Assembly: GCF_021390535.1 (NCBI RefSeq)
Contig: NZ_JAJUXG010000001.1
Coordinates: 310,001-374,000 of the forward strand
DNA from: Dyadobacter sp. CY312
Lineage (GTDB): Bacteria > Bacteroidota > Bacteroidia > Cytophagales > Spirosomataceae
DNA: 64,000 nucleotides
Direction of reading: 5' to 3'
In this document: in pieces, positions 1-6,171 of the stretch
Numbering within the stretch: the first letter of the stretch is position 1
Layout: each line of letters begins with the position of its first letter
Notes under the pieces: model-generated
Database searches by the model: none
Told to the model about the DNA's origin: nothing
What the model saw: the letters and a program-made list of their open reading frames with translations, nothing else
Program-made: the position numbers and the translations under genes

Positions 1-1
1 G

Positions 2-994
2 ACAAGGATGAACAGAAATATGTCTCCGTTCATTGGACGCAGAACTATGCTTATCAATGTACTCGTTCACGGTTGGAGCATTTCAGAAATTGTGAGGGAT
101 GAAATGAGGCGTACAGAGTCAATAGTCCCTTATGCGTGTTCAGAAGTCTATCCGATATTTGACGAAAGTAGTGATAGCTATTTTTTTCATATCACAAAAA
201 CAGGCAGGACACTATCACAGGATGATGTTATTTTTTTAAAGGATATATCATTCGATGGCAGAGAAGGCAAGTCTATAACTGAGTTTCAAAATAGTTGCTT
301 GCGTGTAAATCTTCAAGCTATGGGGTTTACTTCCAAATTTTTTGAGAACGGGACGTTTATGGGCGGTTTTATTACTCACCCTTCTGTAAATGGCGTTAAG
401 AAAGAAGAAGTTGCGATGGAAATTAAGAGCCGCGTGATGGCCTCGTATAGAGATGGAACCGGCGTCTCTATTTTACCAACGGGTTCGGAATACATAAAAA
501 TCGGCCTCAATCCTGCGGACTCACGGCTATTGGAGATTTTCGACAAATCTGACAAGGACATAGCGAAGATGTTTAATCTTCCCCTTACTGTTATAGGGGA
601 CACCACGGTTCAAAGTTCATGGGGAACGGGTGTTGAGGCGATGAATACGATTGTGACAAATTCAGTCCTTATGCCATGGGCGCGCCAGATTGAAGAAGAA
701 GTTGATTATAAGTGTTTCAGGAAGGACGAAATTCAGGACGGTTACTTTACCGAACACAACTTTAAAGGACTACTGAGAGGTGATTTTAAATCACAATCCG
801 AGCACATCATCAATTCTGTCAATGCCGGTACGATGACACCTAATGAGGGTAGATATTTTGATAATCTGAAACCTCTCAAAAAAGGAGGAGACGATGCATA
901 TATGAACGGAACTATGACACCCATAGGACTGATAAAAGAAGTTAAAACAGGAGAGCAAGATGGAAAAGACGTTTCTGCCTCAGGAACTGAGTGA
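2..994 (+). CDS. Phage portal protein, HK97 family (5' end cut off by window)
   Basis: This is the dodecameric ring at the capsid vertex through which DNA enters and the tail attaches. The reading frame is open to the window edge, and the first visible residues (NRNMSPFIGRRTMLINVLVHGW) correspond to an internal part of HK97-type portals, so about 80-100 N-terminal residues and the true start lie to the left. The visible part contains the central wing/stem region and the usual segment around IGDTTVQSSWGTGVEAMN, followed by the helical C-terminal crown. The 3' end overlaps the prohead protease start by 35 bp in another frame, as in many HK97-type operons. The order portal-protease-capsid strongly supports the call. 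The ATG at 8 is probably only an internal methionine. Confidence 0.9.
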   Translation, partial: TRMNRNMSPFIGRRTMLINVLVHGWSISEIVRDEMRRTESIVPYACSEVYPIFDESSDSYFFHITKTGRTLSQDDVIFLKDISFDGREGKSITEFQNSCLRVNLQAMGFTSKFFENGTFMGGFITHPSVNGVKKEEVAMEIKSRVMASYRDGTGVSILPTGSEYIKIGLNPADSRLLEIFDKSDKDIAKMFNLPLTVIGDTTVQSSWGTGVEAMNTIVTNSVLMPWARQIEEEVDYKCFRKDEIQDGYFTEHNFKGLLRGDFKSQSEHIINSVNAGTMTPNEGRYFDNLKPLKKGGDDAYMNGTMTPIGLIKEVKTGEQDGKDVSASGTE

Positions 995-1583
995 GGTAAG
1001 GACTTTACAGGATGAGGAAGGTGTTCGAAGGATTGAAGGATTGGCGATTGTATTTGATTCACCTTCCCGAATTATGCGTACACTCAAGTCTGTTTCCAGA
1101 GGGGTTAACAATTTCCAGGAAGTGATTGACAAAAATGCGCTTGACGGGGCTGACTTCTCAAATGCAATTTCCTGCTGGAATCACAACGTGGACTATATTT
1201 TAGGATCAGTCCGGAATGGTACAGCAACATACGAGATTGATCAAACGGGAATGCCTTACAAAACTCTTCCTCCGGATACTCAGTTGATCCGAGATATGGT
1301 ATTTGCGCCTATTGATCGAAGAGACGTAACAGGAAGCTCTTTTGTATTTAATATTGCTCCAGATGGAGATTATTGGGAAAGAGGATCGAATGGTTTGGTA
1401 ACCAGGTACGTGAAGAAAATTACAGTTATATCAGAGTGGGGTCCAGTTTCTAGGCCCGCTTTCCTTGATACTACTACTGAGGTTGTTTCTAGATCTTTTG
1501 ACGATTTTATTGCTACGTTTCAACAGGAAGAAAAATCATACAACGCACAGCTCGCAAAAATGCGCCTTGCGATAGGATTATAA
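960..1583 (+). CDS. Prohead maturation protease, HK97 gp4-like (U35 family)
   Basis: A serine protease that cleaves the capsid scaffold domain during head maturation. At 207 aa it has the usual family length. Visible landmarks are the N-terminal G-AIVFDSPS strand, the F-EVIDKNAL segment, the candidate catalytic His in CWNHNVD near residue 76, the candidate nucleophile Ser in TGSSFVFN near residue 124, and the closing EWGPVSRPAFLDTT motif typical of this family (EVS-V-xPA-xxT). It starts inside the end of the portal gene and ends 26 bp before the capsid gene, so the three are probably one transcript. The call rests on motif order and position between portal and capsid. Confidence 0.88.
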   Translation: MEKTFLPQELSEVRTLQDEEGVRRIEGLAIVFDSPSRIMRTLKSVSRGVNNFQEVIDKNALDGADFSNAISCWNHNVDYILGSVRNGTATYEIDQTGMPYKTLPPDTQLIRDMVFAPIDRRDVTGSSFVFNIAPDGDYWERGSNGLVTRYVKKITVISEWGPVSRPAFLDTTTEVVSRSFDDFIATFQQEEKSYNAQLAKMRLAIGL

Positions 1584-1609
1584 ATTTTACACTATACATA
1601 CAAATAATA

Positions 1610-2929
1610 ATGGCTAAGAAAACACTAAAAGATTTAAAGGATGAATTGGCCTTGCGATCCGCGGAGGCTGACAAACTTCTTGAAGCGGGTGATGCTGAGC
1701 AAAGAAATTTGAACAGTGACGAACATGCTGCATTTGAGACAAAGTCGGCTGAAATCCGATCCTTGCAAACGCAAATTGCTCAACTGGAAGTGCAAGAGTC
1801 GTTCCAGATCGGTCGTGCTGCTGCGGGCGGAGCTGGTATGGGCAACCGTGATAGTTCAAAACAGGATCGCAAGGATATGGCTCGTTTCAATTTGAACCGC
1901 GCTTTATTACTTGATGCCGAGCAACGCTCATTGGATGGCATTGAACTTGAAGTGTCGCAGGAAGGAGAAAAGCGTGCTTTGCAGGATGGTATATCCATTC
2001 CGGGGCCTCGCAAAGGTATTATCGTACTGGATGAGGTTTATGAAAGTCGTGCGCTTGGTCAGGGTGTGACAATTCAAAATACTGCTCCTGGTGATTTGGG
2101 AGGTTTGTTTGTCAAGAAAGAACTTCAAAGTATCCAGCAATTGATTCAGGCAAAGACATTCCTTAGTGAATGGGGAGTTGAAATTATGAGCGGATTGAAA
2201 GGCGACCTAGTGTTCCCTGTTCAAGAAACTACCATCGATATTCAGGAGCTGACGGAAATCGAAGAAATGGAAGATGATGAGATCACTTTCAGCTCATTCG
2301 AGATGAAGCCAAGCCGCCGCGGTGCAACTGTACCTATTTCCTATCAGATCCTGGATCAATCATCTATTGATATGCAAGGATTTGTTTTGAATGAGATTTC
2401 CAGTCAGTTAGCTCAAAAATTGAACCGTGAAGTTCTTGCTCACTTACTTACCGCTATTACTTCCGCAAATGACAACTTGCTTGCGCTTGGAACAGATGGC
2501 GCAACGGCTACGTGGGAGGATATTGTCAAATTGGAAACAATGATTGACAGTATAGATCATTTGCAGGGATCTCCGAAGTATTTAACCAATGCTAAGGTTA
2601 AAGGTAAGCTGAAAGTCACTCAGAAATTTACTGGCACTAATGGCATTCCGGTCTGGGGAGATAGCAACGATCTTAATGGATATTCCGCAGTTACCACAAA
2701 TATGGTGCCGTCAACTTTGACGAAAGGTACTTCTAACAATGGATCAGCAATCATTTTCGGCGATCCAAAAGGTTTAGCCGTAGGGCGTTGGGGTGGCACA
2801 CGATTCATTACCAACCCATATACTAAGGCAAAGAAGGGGCAAATCGAAGTAACAGCCAACGCATTTTGGGGTGTTAAAGTGAAACGTGCGAAATCATTCG
2901 CAGGGATCAAAGATGCTCTGACGTTTTAG
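1610..2929 (+). CDS. Major capsid protein, HK97 fold, with N-terminal scaffold domain
   Basis: The 439-aa shell protein. Residues about 1-65 are charged and strongly helical (coiled-coil-like, starting MAKKTLKDLKDELALRSAEAD) and look like the delta/scaffold domain that the upstream protease removes. The rest matches the HK97 phage major capsid family: an E-loop/P-domain region rich in acidic residues (residues about 205-225), the LDQSSIDMQGFVLNEISSQL spine helix, the A-domain, and a C-terminal strand ending AKSFAGIKDALTF. Linker segments between residues 70 and 130 probably contain the cleavage site, but it cannot be fixed from sequence alone. It is followed by a hairpin and a 56-aa gene, then the connector genes. 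Confidence 0.92.
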   Translation: MAKKTLKDLKDELALRSAEADKLLEAGDAEQRNLNSDEHAAFETKSAEIRSLQTQIAQLEVQESFQIGRAAAGGAGMGNRDSSKQDRKDMARFNLNRALLLDAEQRSLDGIELEVSQEGEKRALQDGISIPGPRKGIIVLDEVYESRALGQGVTIQNTAPGDLGGLFVKKELQSIQQLIQAKTFLSEWGVEIMSGLKGDLVFPVQETTIDIQELTEIEEMEDDEITFSSFEMKPSRRGATVPISYQILDQSSIDMQGFVLNEISSQLAQKLNREVLAHLLTAITSANDNLLALGTDGATATWEDIVKLETMIDSIDHLQGSPKYLTNAKVKGKLKVTQKFTGTNGIPVWGDSNDLNGYSAVTTNMVPSTLTKGTSNNGSAIIFGDPKGLAVGRWGGTRFITNPYTKAKKGQIEVTANAFWGVKVKRAKSFAGIKDALTF

Positions 2930-2956
2930 TATCCAATCTGAATTATCTCATAACAA

Positions 2957-2973
2957 GGCCGGATAATCCGGCC
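2957..2973 (+). other. Intercistronic hairpin after the capsid gene
   Basis: A perfect 7-bp GC-rich stem (GGCCGGA / TCCGGCC) with a 3-nt loop lies 28 bp after the capsid stop. No T-tract follows, so it is unlikely to be a full terminator. It could stabilise capsid mRNA or cause partial attenuation, which would fit the high capsid demand. The stem is seen; the role is inferred. Confidence 0.5.
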
Positions 2974-2988
2974 ACATCTATATTTAAA

Positions 2989-3159
2989 ATGGCAGAAAAA
3001 GAAGCGACAGAAAAGGATGTTAAGTCCAATGTCAAAACCAAGAAGGTCGAAATTATCAAATTTCATCCGATGATTGCTCACGACGTGAAGGAAACGCCAA
3101 CTTTGACCGAAGAAAAGGCAAATGAACTGATTGAAAAAGGATACGCCAGAGCACTGTAA
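2989..3159 (+). CDS. Small phage head protein of unknown function (56 aa)
   Basis: An ORF of 57 codons fills the gap between capsid and connector genes. It starts ATG GCA GAA AAA and ends GYARAL followed by TAA. The N-terminal 20 residues are very rich in Lys and Glu (probably disordered). The C-terminal half (TLTEEKANELIEKGYARAL) resembles the short proteins found at this position in many siphophages, in which a basic or disordered tail precedes a conserved motif built like L-EE-A--LI--G-A. Its frame agrees with tight packing: the next start lies 5 bp after its stop. Function unknown; a head decoration or connector accessory is possible. Confidence 0.65.
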   Translation: MAEKEATEKDVKSNVKTKKVEIIKFHPMIAHDVKETPTLTEEKANELIEKGYARAL

Positions 3160-3164
3160 AATCA

Positions 3165-3698
3165 ATGAAAACATATCCCTTTATAACCCAAAAGTATCTA
3201 ACCGAAATCGTTCCACTTGCGCGAGCAAAGGAGTGGTTGGAAATGGATATTGAGGGCTATGAAGGGAAAGACGGTATCATTGAGAACTGTATCAAATCCG
3301 CAATTGCCAGCGTCGAAACCGAGCTAAATTTTCAGCTTGGTATATCGACTTATACCTGGCATTCTCCTTGCCTGCCATACAAATTCAACGACACATGTTA
3401 TGTCAAAGAGATTGTAAGCATCAAACATGGAGAGACTGTTATTGACGGCAGCACGTACTATTTATTACGGACCAGCGAGCGTTCGTCAGTAATAATCTGG
3501 TATGAAACCCCTGTCAAGGCTCCGTTCTATGAAATTGTTTTTAAGGCAGGGTTGACAGAAGTGGAACCGGATTTGTTGCAGGCTATTAGGGCGAGAATTG
3601 GAGAGTATTATCTAGGAAGTCGTAGCGATGGAGTATCAGAAAAGAGAACATTGTCCGACAGATTGTTAACCCCTTTTATTATTCCTTATGTTGGGTAA
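3165..3698 (+). CDS. Head-tail connector protein (gp6-like / phiE125 gp8 type)
   Basis: An adaptor protein that sits under the portal ring. The 177-aa sequence begins with the family-typical pattern in which a short strand leads into LARAKEWLEMDI and a helix with acidic residues (IIENCIKSAIASVETELNFQLG), followed by a beta-rich domain (YYLLRTSERSSVIIWYE, FYEIVFKAGL) and a helical end where the chain is counted into RARIGEYYLGSR. The order after capsid and before the joining protein agrees. Its 3' end overlaps the next gene by 11 bp. Family-level identification is good, while the exact equivalence with HK97 gp6 is inferred. Confidence 0.78.
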   Translation: MKTYPFITQKYLTEIVPLARAKEWLEMDIEGYEGKDGIIENCIKSAIASVETELNFQLGISTYTWHSPCLPYKFNDTCYVKEIVSIKHGETVIDGSTYYLLRTSERSSVIIWYETPVKAPFYEIVFKAGLTEVEPDLLQAIRARIGEYYLGSRSDGVSEKRTLSDRLLTPFIIPYVG

Positions 3699-4047
3699 AG
3701 ATAAAATTGTTGCTGGCCACTACAATCGTCGCTTGCAGCTGATCAAACCAACAGCGGTTCGAGATCCTGTTACCAACGAAGAGAAAATTGAAGATGTTGT
3801 CGCATATTCGAGCTATCCGGCATACCGGGATGATAGACCGACAGGCGAGGGCGAGAATCTTGATTCAAATTTAGTGTCTGGCAAAGTTCGCGTAGCCTGG
3901 GAGATTCGTTTCATACCGAAATTGGGAATAAAAACGGACTGGAAGATCAGAGATATTTTTGATGGAACCATGTACACCATTGTAGCGCCACCAACCGAAA
4001 TCGGATTCAGGGAAGGCTACCGTTTGTTGACTGAGATTGCACAATGA
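3688..4047 (+). CDS. Head-tail joining / head closure protein (SPP1 gp16-like)
   Basis: A 119-aa beta-barrel head-completion protein. The opening AGHYNRRLQLIKPTAVRDPVTNEEKIEDV is the typical start of this family (a strand with R-x-x-L, followed by D--G/N--). The end (FDGTMYTIVAPPTEIGFREGYRLLTEIAQ) matches the usual closing pattern built like DG--Y-I--V--I--R--YLEL. It overlaps the connector gene by 11 bp and the next gene by 4 bp (ATGA), so translation is probably coupled. In related phages this protein closes the portal channel after DNA packaging. Confidence 0.8.
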   Translation: MLGKDKIVAGHYNRRLQLIKPTAVRDPVTNEEKIEDVVAYSSYPAYRDDRPTGEGENLDSNLVSGKVRVAWEIRFIPKLGIKTDWKIRDIFDGTMYTIVAPPTEIGFREGYRLLTEIAQ

Positions 4048-4541
4048 TCAGGATTGATACATCGGATTTGGACCGACTTGAAAAAGGACTTAGTCAGTAC
4101 AGAACCGTTTTGCCCAAAAGTGTAGCAGCCAGTGCATTTCGGAATGCAATCAGACCAATGCTTCAAAAAGTAAAATCTGAGGCTCCTATTGGCAAACGAT
4201 CAGCGCCAAACGGTTGGGGTAAAAGGACTGGTAGAGAATATGCCAGAGGTGGTTATACTCGGCGAGATGCCAGGATCAAAATTATACCAGCCAAAACCAG
4301 CGCTGGCGAAGTTGCAAGAGGATTTGTCGGTATTTCTTCCAAAAAGAATCGGGTAGGATGGCGAACACACTTTATTACAACAGGATTTACCGACCGTGGA
4401 GGCAAAAAACACGGAGCAAACCAATTCTTAAAACGGTCTTTCGACGCAACAATTGAAATTGCCCGTAATTCTTTCGGTCGTGAAATGGCTGGAAGTTTTC
4501 AGAAATGGACCAAACGAAATTTACCGCAAGGCAGATACTAA
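4044..4541 (+). CDS. HK97 gp10-like tail/connector protein
   Basis: 165 aa, basic. It starts with the family pattern IRIDTSDLDRLEKGLSQ followed by an amphipathic helix that includes ASAFRNAIRPMLQKVKSEAPI, then a basic loop (GKRTGREYARGGYTRRDARIKI) and a beta-strand core with GFTDRGGKKHGANQFLKRSFDA, where the proline-less W--FL--A-D motif of gp10-like proteins is recognisable. It lies between the closure protein and the tail terminator, the standard place. The stop shares bases with the next start (TAATG). Confidence 0.8.
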   Translation: MIRIDTSDLDRLEKGLSQYRTVLPKSVAASAFRNAIRPMLQKVKSEAPIGKRSAPNGWGKRTGREYARGGYTRRDARIKIIPAKTSAGEVARGFVGISSKKNRVGWRTHFITTGFTDRGGKKHGANQFLKRSFDATIEIARNSFGREMAGSFQKWTKRNLPQGRY

Positions 4542-4927
4542 TGATTACAACAGCCATAATTCAAAAACTGGTAGCAACTCCGGAGTTGACCGCAATAGTT
4601 GGAGACAGAATCAATCCGAATATCATCAAAGCAAACAGTGCTTTTCCTGCAATCTATGTCTTTTGTGACCGGATGGAAAAACAAGGCTGTTACGATGCTG
4701 CTGGCGTAAAAGAGGGAGTTGTTGAGATAGGAGTATTTGCCAAAAGCTATAATGAAGCCAGGTTAATCATACAAGCCATCCGTACCGCACTTGACGATTT
4801 TACCGGCATTGTTAACAATGTGGGTTTGCTTATGATGCGAGGAAAAGAAGTATCTGACGAGTATGACGAAAAAAAAGAGCTACACATCAAGGTAATTGAA
4901 TTTGATGCTGTGGCAGAGCCAAAATAA
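4541..4927 (+). CDS. Tail completion/terminator protein (DUF3168-like)
   Basis: 128 aa. The start is placed at 4541, where ATG overlaps the previous stop (TAATG); an upstream ATG at 4505 would add 12 residues inside the previous gene and is less likely. The sequence follows the DUF3168 plan: a start helix (ITTAIIQKLVATPELTAIVGDRI), a strand IYVFCDRMEKQGC, a strand GVVEIGVFAKSYNEARLIIQAIRTALD, and a C-terminal strand ELHIKVIEFDAVAEPK. In siphoviruses this protein caps the growing tail tube and joins it to the head. Position before the tail tube gene supports the call. Confidence 0.78.
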   Translation: MITTAIIQKLVATPELTAIVGDRINPNIIKANSAFPAIYVFCDRMEKQGCYDAAGVKEGVVEIGVFAKSYNEARLIIQAIRTALDDFTGIVNNVGLLMMRGKEVSDEYDEKKELHIKVIEFDAVAEPK

Positions 4928-4949
4928 ACACTAAACACACATTTATACC

Positions 4950-5402
4950 ATGAGTACAAGAGCTGTCGAAACCGTAAGGGGTATTGAAACTACCCTTGCA
5001 GTGGATAAGGCCGACAATGACACCTTTGTTGTGATCAATTGCGCCACTCAAATTAACTGGTCTTCTGATAAAGCTATGCTGGAAGCCAATTGCTACGGAG
5101 GTAAAGAAGTTCTCCCTTCCGGTGATGATGCCGTAAAGTCGATGACAATAAACGGCCAGGTAAAGGAATACAGCGCGGCCAATGCGGCTACCAATGTTTC
5201 CTCTTTCGAGATTGAAAAATGGCATGACGACGGAACATTGAAAAAATTCAAATATGCCCGTCCGCACGAGGGCGATACAATCAGGGAGTTTGAAGGTTTT
5301 GTAACCAACTACACAGAGGAGGGAGCGCCAAACGGTTTACAAACCTACACGGCTACCATTACCCCGAGAAAGAAGGGGACGCTGACAAAAAATCCTGCTT
5401 AA
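4950..5402 (+). CDS. Major tail tube protein
   Basis: 150 aa, located exactly between the tail terminator and the G/G-T chaperones, where siphoviruses encode the tube subunit. It starts MSTRAVETVRGIETTLAVDK, with central beta strands and a C-terminal segment (VTNYTEEGAPNGLQTYTATITPRKKGTL) in which N-x-x-Q-x-Y-x-A-x-I resembles the closing strand of tube proteins that fold as beta sandwiches. A terminator-like hairpin follows, which fits a high-expression gene with attenuated readthrough. Identity rests on position and size more than on a clear motif. Confidence 0.72.
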   Translation: MSTRAVETVRGIETTLAVDKADNDTFVVINCATQINWSSDKAMLEANCYGGKEVLPSGDDAVKSMTINGQVKEYSAANAATNVSSFEIEKWHDDGTLKKFKYARPHEGDTIREFEGFVTNYTEEGAPNGLQTYTATITPRKKGTLTKNPA

Positions 5403-5421
5403 TCAAACCTATCACACACTT

Positions 5422-5446
5422 AACCCCGCACTAAAAAGGCGGGGTT
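5422..5446 (+). terminator. Terminator-like hairpin between tube and chaperone genes
   Basis: An 8-bp perfect stem (AACCCCGC / GCGGGGTT), 9-nt A-rich loop, followed by TTAC. The T-run is short, so this may be a leaky terminator that lets the tube gene be expressed above the low-copy chaperone and tape measure genes downstream. The stem is seen; partial termination is inferred. Confidence 0.6.
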
Positions 5447-5461
5447 TTACAATACCGAATC

Positions 5462-5839
5462 ATGTCAAAAAAAACAACTGAAATCGCACCATCCGAAACC
5501 AAGTTCAATTTAAGACTTGGCGACAAAATCTATTTGCTCAACTTTGGAATCAATACTTTCATTAGAATCAAAGCCGAAAATCCAGATGTATCCACGCCAT
5601 TCCATTTGTTGGAAGAGAAAGCTTTTTTTGAGGCTGTAATCTTGCTGATTAATGCTGCTATTAAGCCGGAAGACCGCGGATGGACCAGCATTGAAGAGTT
5701 GAACGATTTGTATGATGATTGCGAAGATCCTGCAATATCCAAAGTAGCCACTGCTTATATGAGCGCTGCGCAGAATGTCTCAAAAAAGATTCAACCCGCA
5801 CTCGACGCAATCGCAGCAATGCAAAAGGCAAAAGAGTAA
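5462..5839 (+). CDS. Tail assembly chaperone, G-like
   Basis: 125 aa, not part of the virion in known relatives; it binds the tape measure during tail assembly. It begins MSKKTTEIAPSETKFNLRLGDKIYLLNFGINTF, a strand-rich start common among G-like chaperones, and then is helical and acidic (LNDLYDDCEDPAISKVATAYMSA). It lies between the tube and tape measure genes. Near its end, at 5782-5788, the frame reads TCA AAA AAG, which forms a perfect slippery heptamer. The in-frame product ends normally at TAA 5837-5839, and the downstream -1 frame is open for another 127 codons. Confidence 0.78.
   Translation: MSKKTTEIAPSETKFNLRLGDKIYLLNFGINTFIRIKAENPDVSTPFHLLEEKAFFEAVILLINAAIKPEDRGWTSIEELNDLYDDCEDPAISKVATAYMSAAQNVSKKIQPALDAIAAMQKAKE
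5782..5788 (+). promoter_or_regulatory. Predicted -1 ribosomal frameshift site A_AAA_AAG
   Basis: The bases are AAAAAAG, phased as A AAA AAG in the chaperone frame (Ser-Lys-Lys codons TCA AAA AAG). This is the classical, most efficient bacterial -1 slippery heptamer. After slipping, decoding continues with GAT in the next frame and stays open to the stop at 6169-6171. Programmed frameshifting between G and G-T is conserved in long-tailed phages. I saw no obvious strong downstream stem-loop by eye. Confidence 0.8.
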
Positions 5840-6171
5840 AACGTCAAAAGTTCGAGTGGCAGGATTGGTACCGGGATGCTGGCAAAATGGGTTTAGCTCC
5901 TTCTGAGCTTGAACACATCACACCCGGGCAGTTCAACCTTATGCGGGAAGGTTACGAACAGGGCCAGGTTCACGAATGGGAAAGATCCCGGTTTGTAGCC
6001 TATTGGGTTTATACCATGGCTGGCAAGGTAGCCAGTGGAGATATTTCTATCGAACAGTTTAGGCCACTTTCTCAGGATGATTTAAATGTAGCGCCTTCGT
6101 TCGCCAAAATCCCTGAATATACAGAGGCTCAAAAAGAAAAATTACACAAATTATTTAATCCTGGGAAATAA
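5788..6171 (+). CDS. G-T tail chaperone extension, made by -1 frameshift
   Basis: This frame has no convincing start of its own: the only upstream ATG (5719) lies inside the G frame and would give a low-complexity Arg/Ser leader. The credible protein sequence starts around KRQKFEWQDWYRDAGKMGLAPSELEHITPGQFNLMREGY, a helical domain like other T domains. Joined to G by slippage at 5782-5788 it gives a fusion of 109 + 127 = 236 aa. The first residues after the shift (DSTRTRRNRSNAKGKRVKR) form a basic linker. Its stop overlaps the tape measure start by one base (TAATG). In lambda the G-T fusion recruits the tape measure to tail tube subunits. Confidence 0.75.
   Translation, partial: DSTRTRRNRSNAKGKRVKRQKFEWQDWYRDAGKMGLAPSELEHITPGQFNLMREGYEQGQVHEWERSRFVAYWVYTMAGKVASGDISIEQFRPLSQDDLNVAPSFAKIPEYTEAQKEKLHKLFNPGK

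Noticed and set aside
4505..4540. Longer start of the tail terminator at 4505
   Set aside because: It lies inside the previous gene; ATG 4541 in a TAATG overlap is the natural coupled start.
5719..5787. ATG at 5719 as the start of the G-T chaperone gene
   Set aside because: It is inside the G frame, gives an implausible leader, and the slippery site at 5782 explains expression better.
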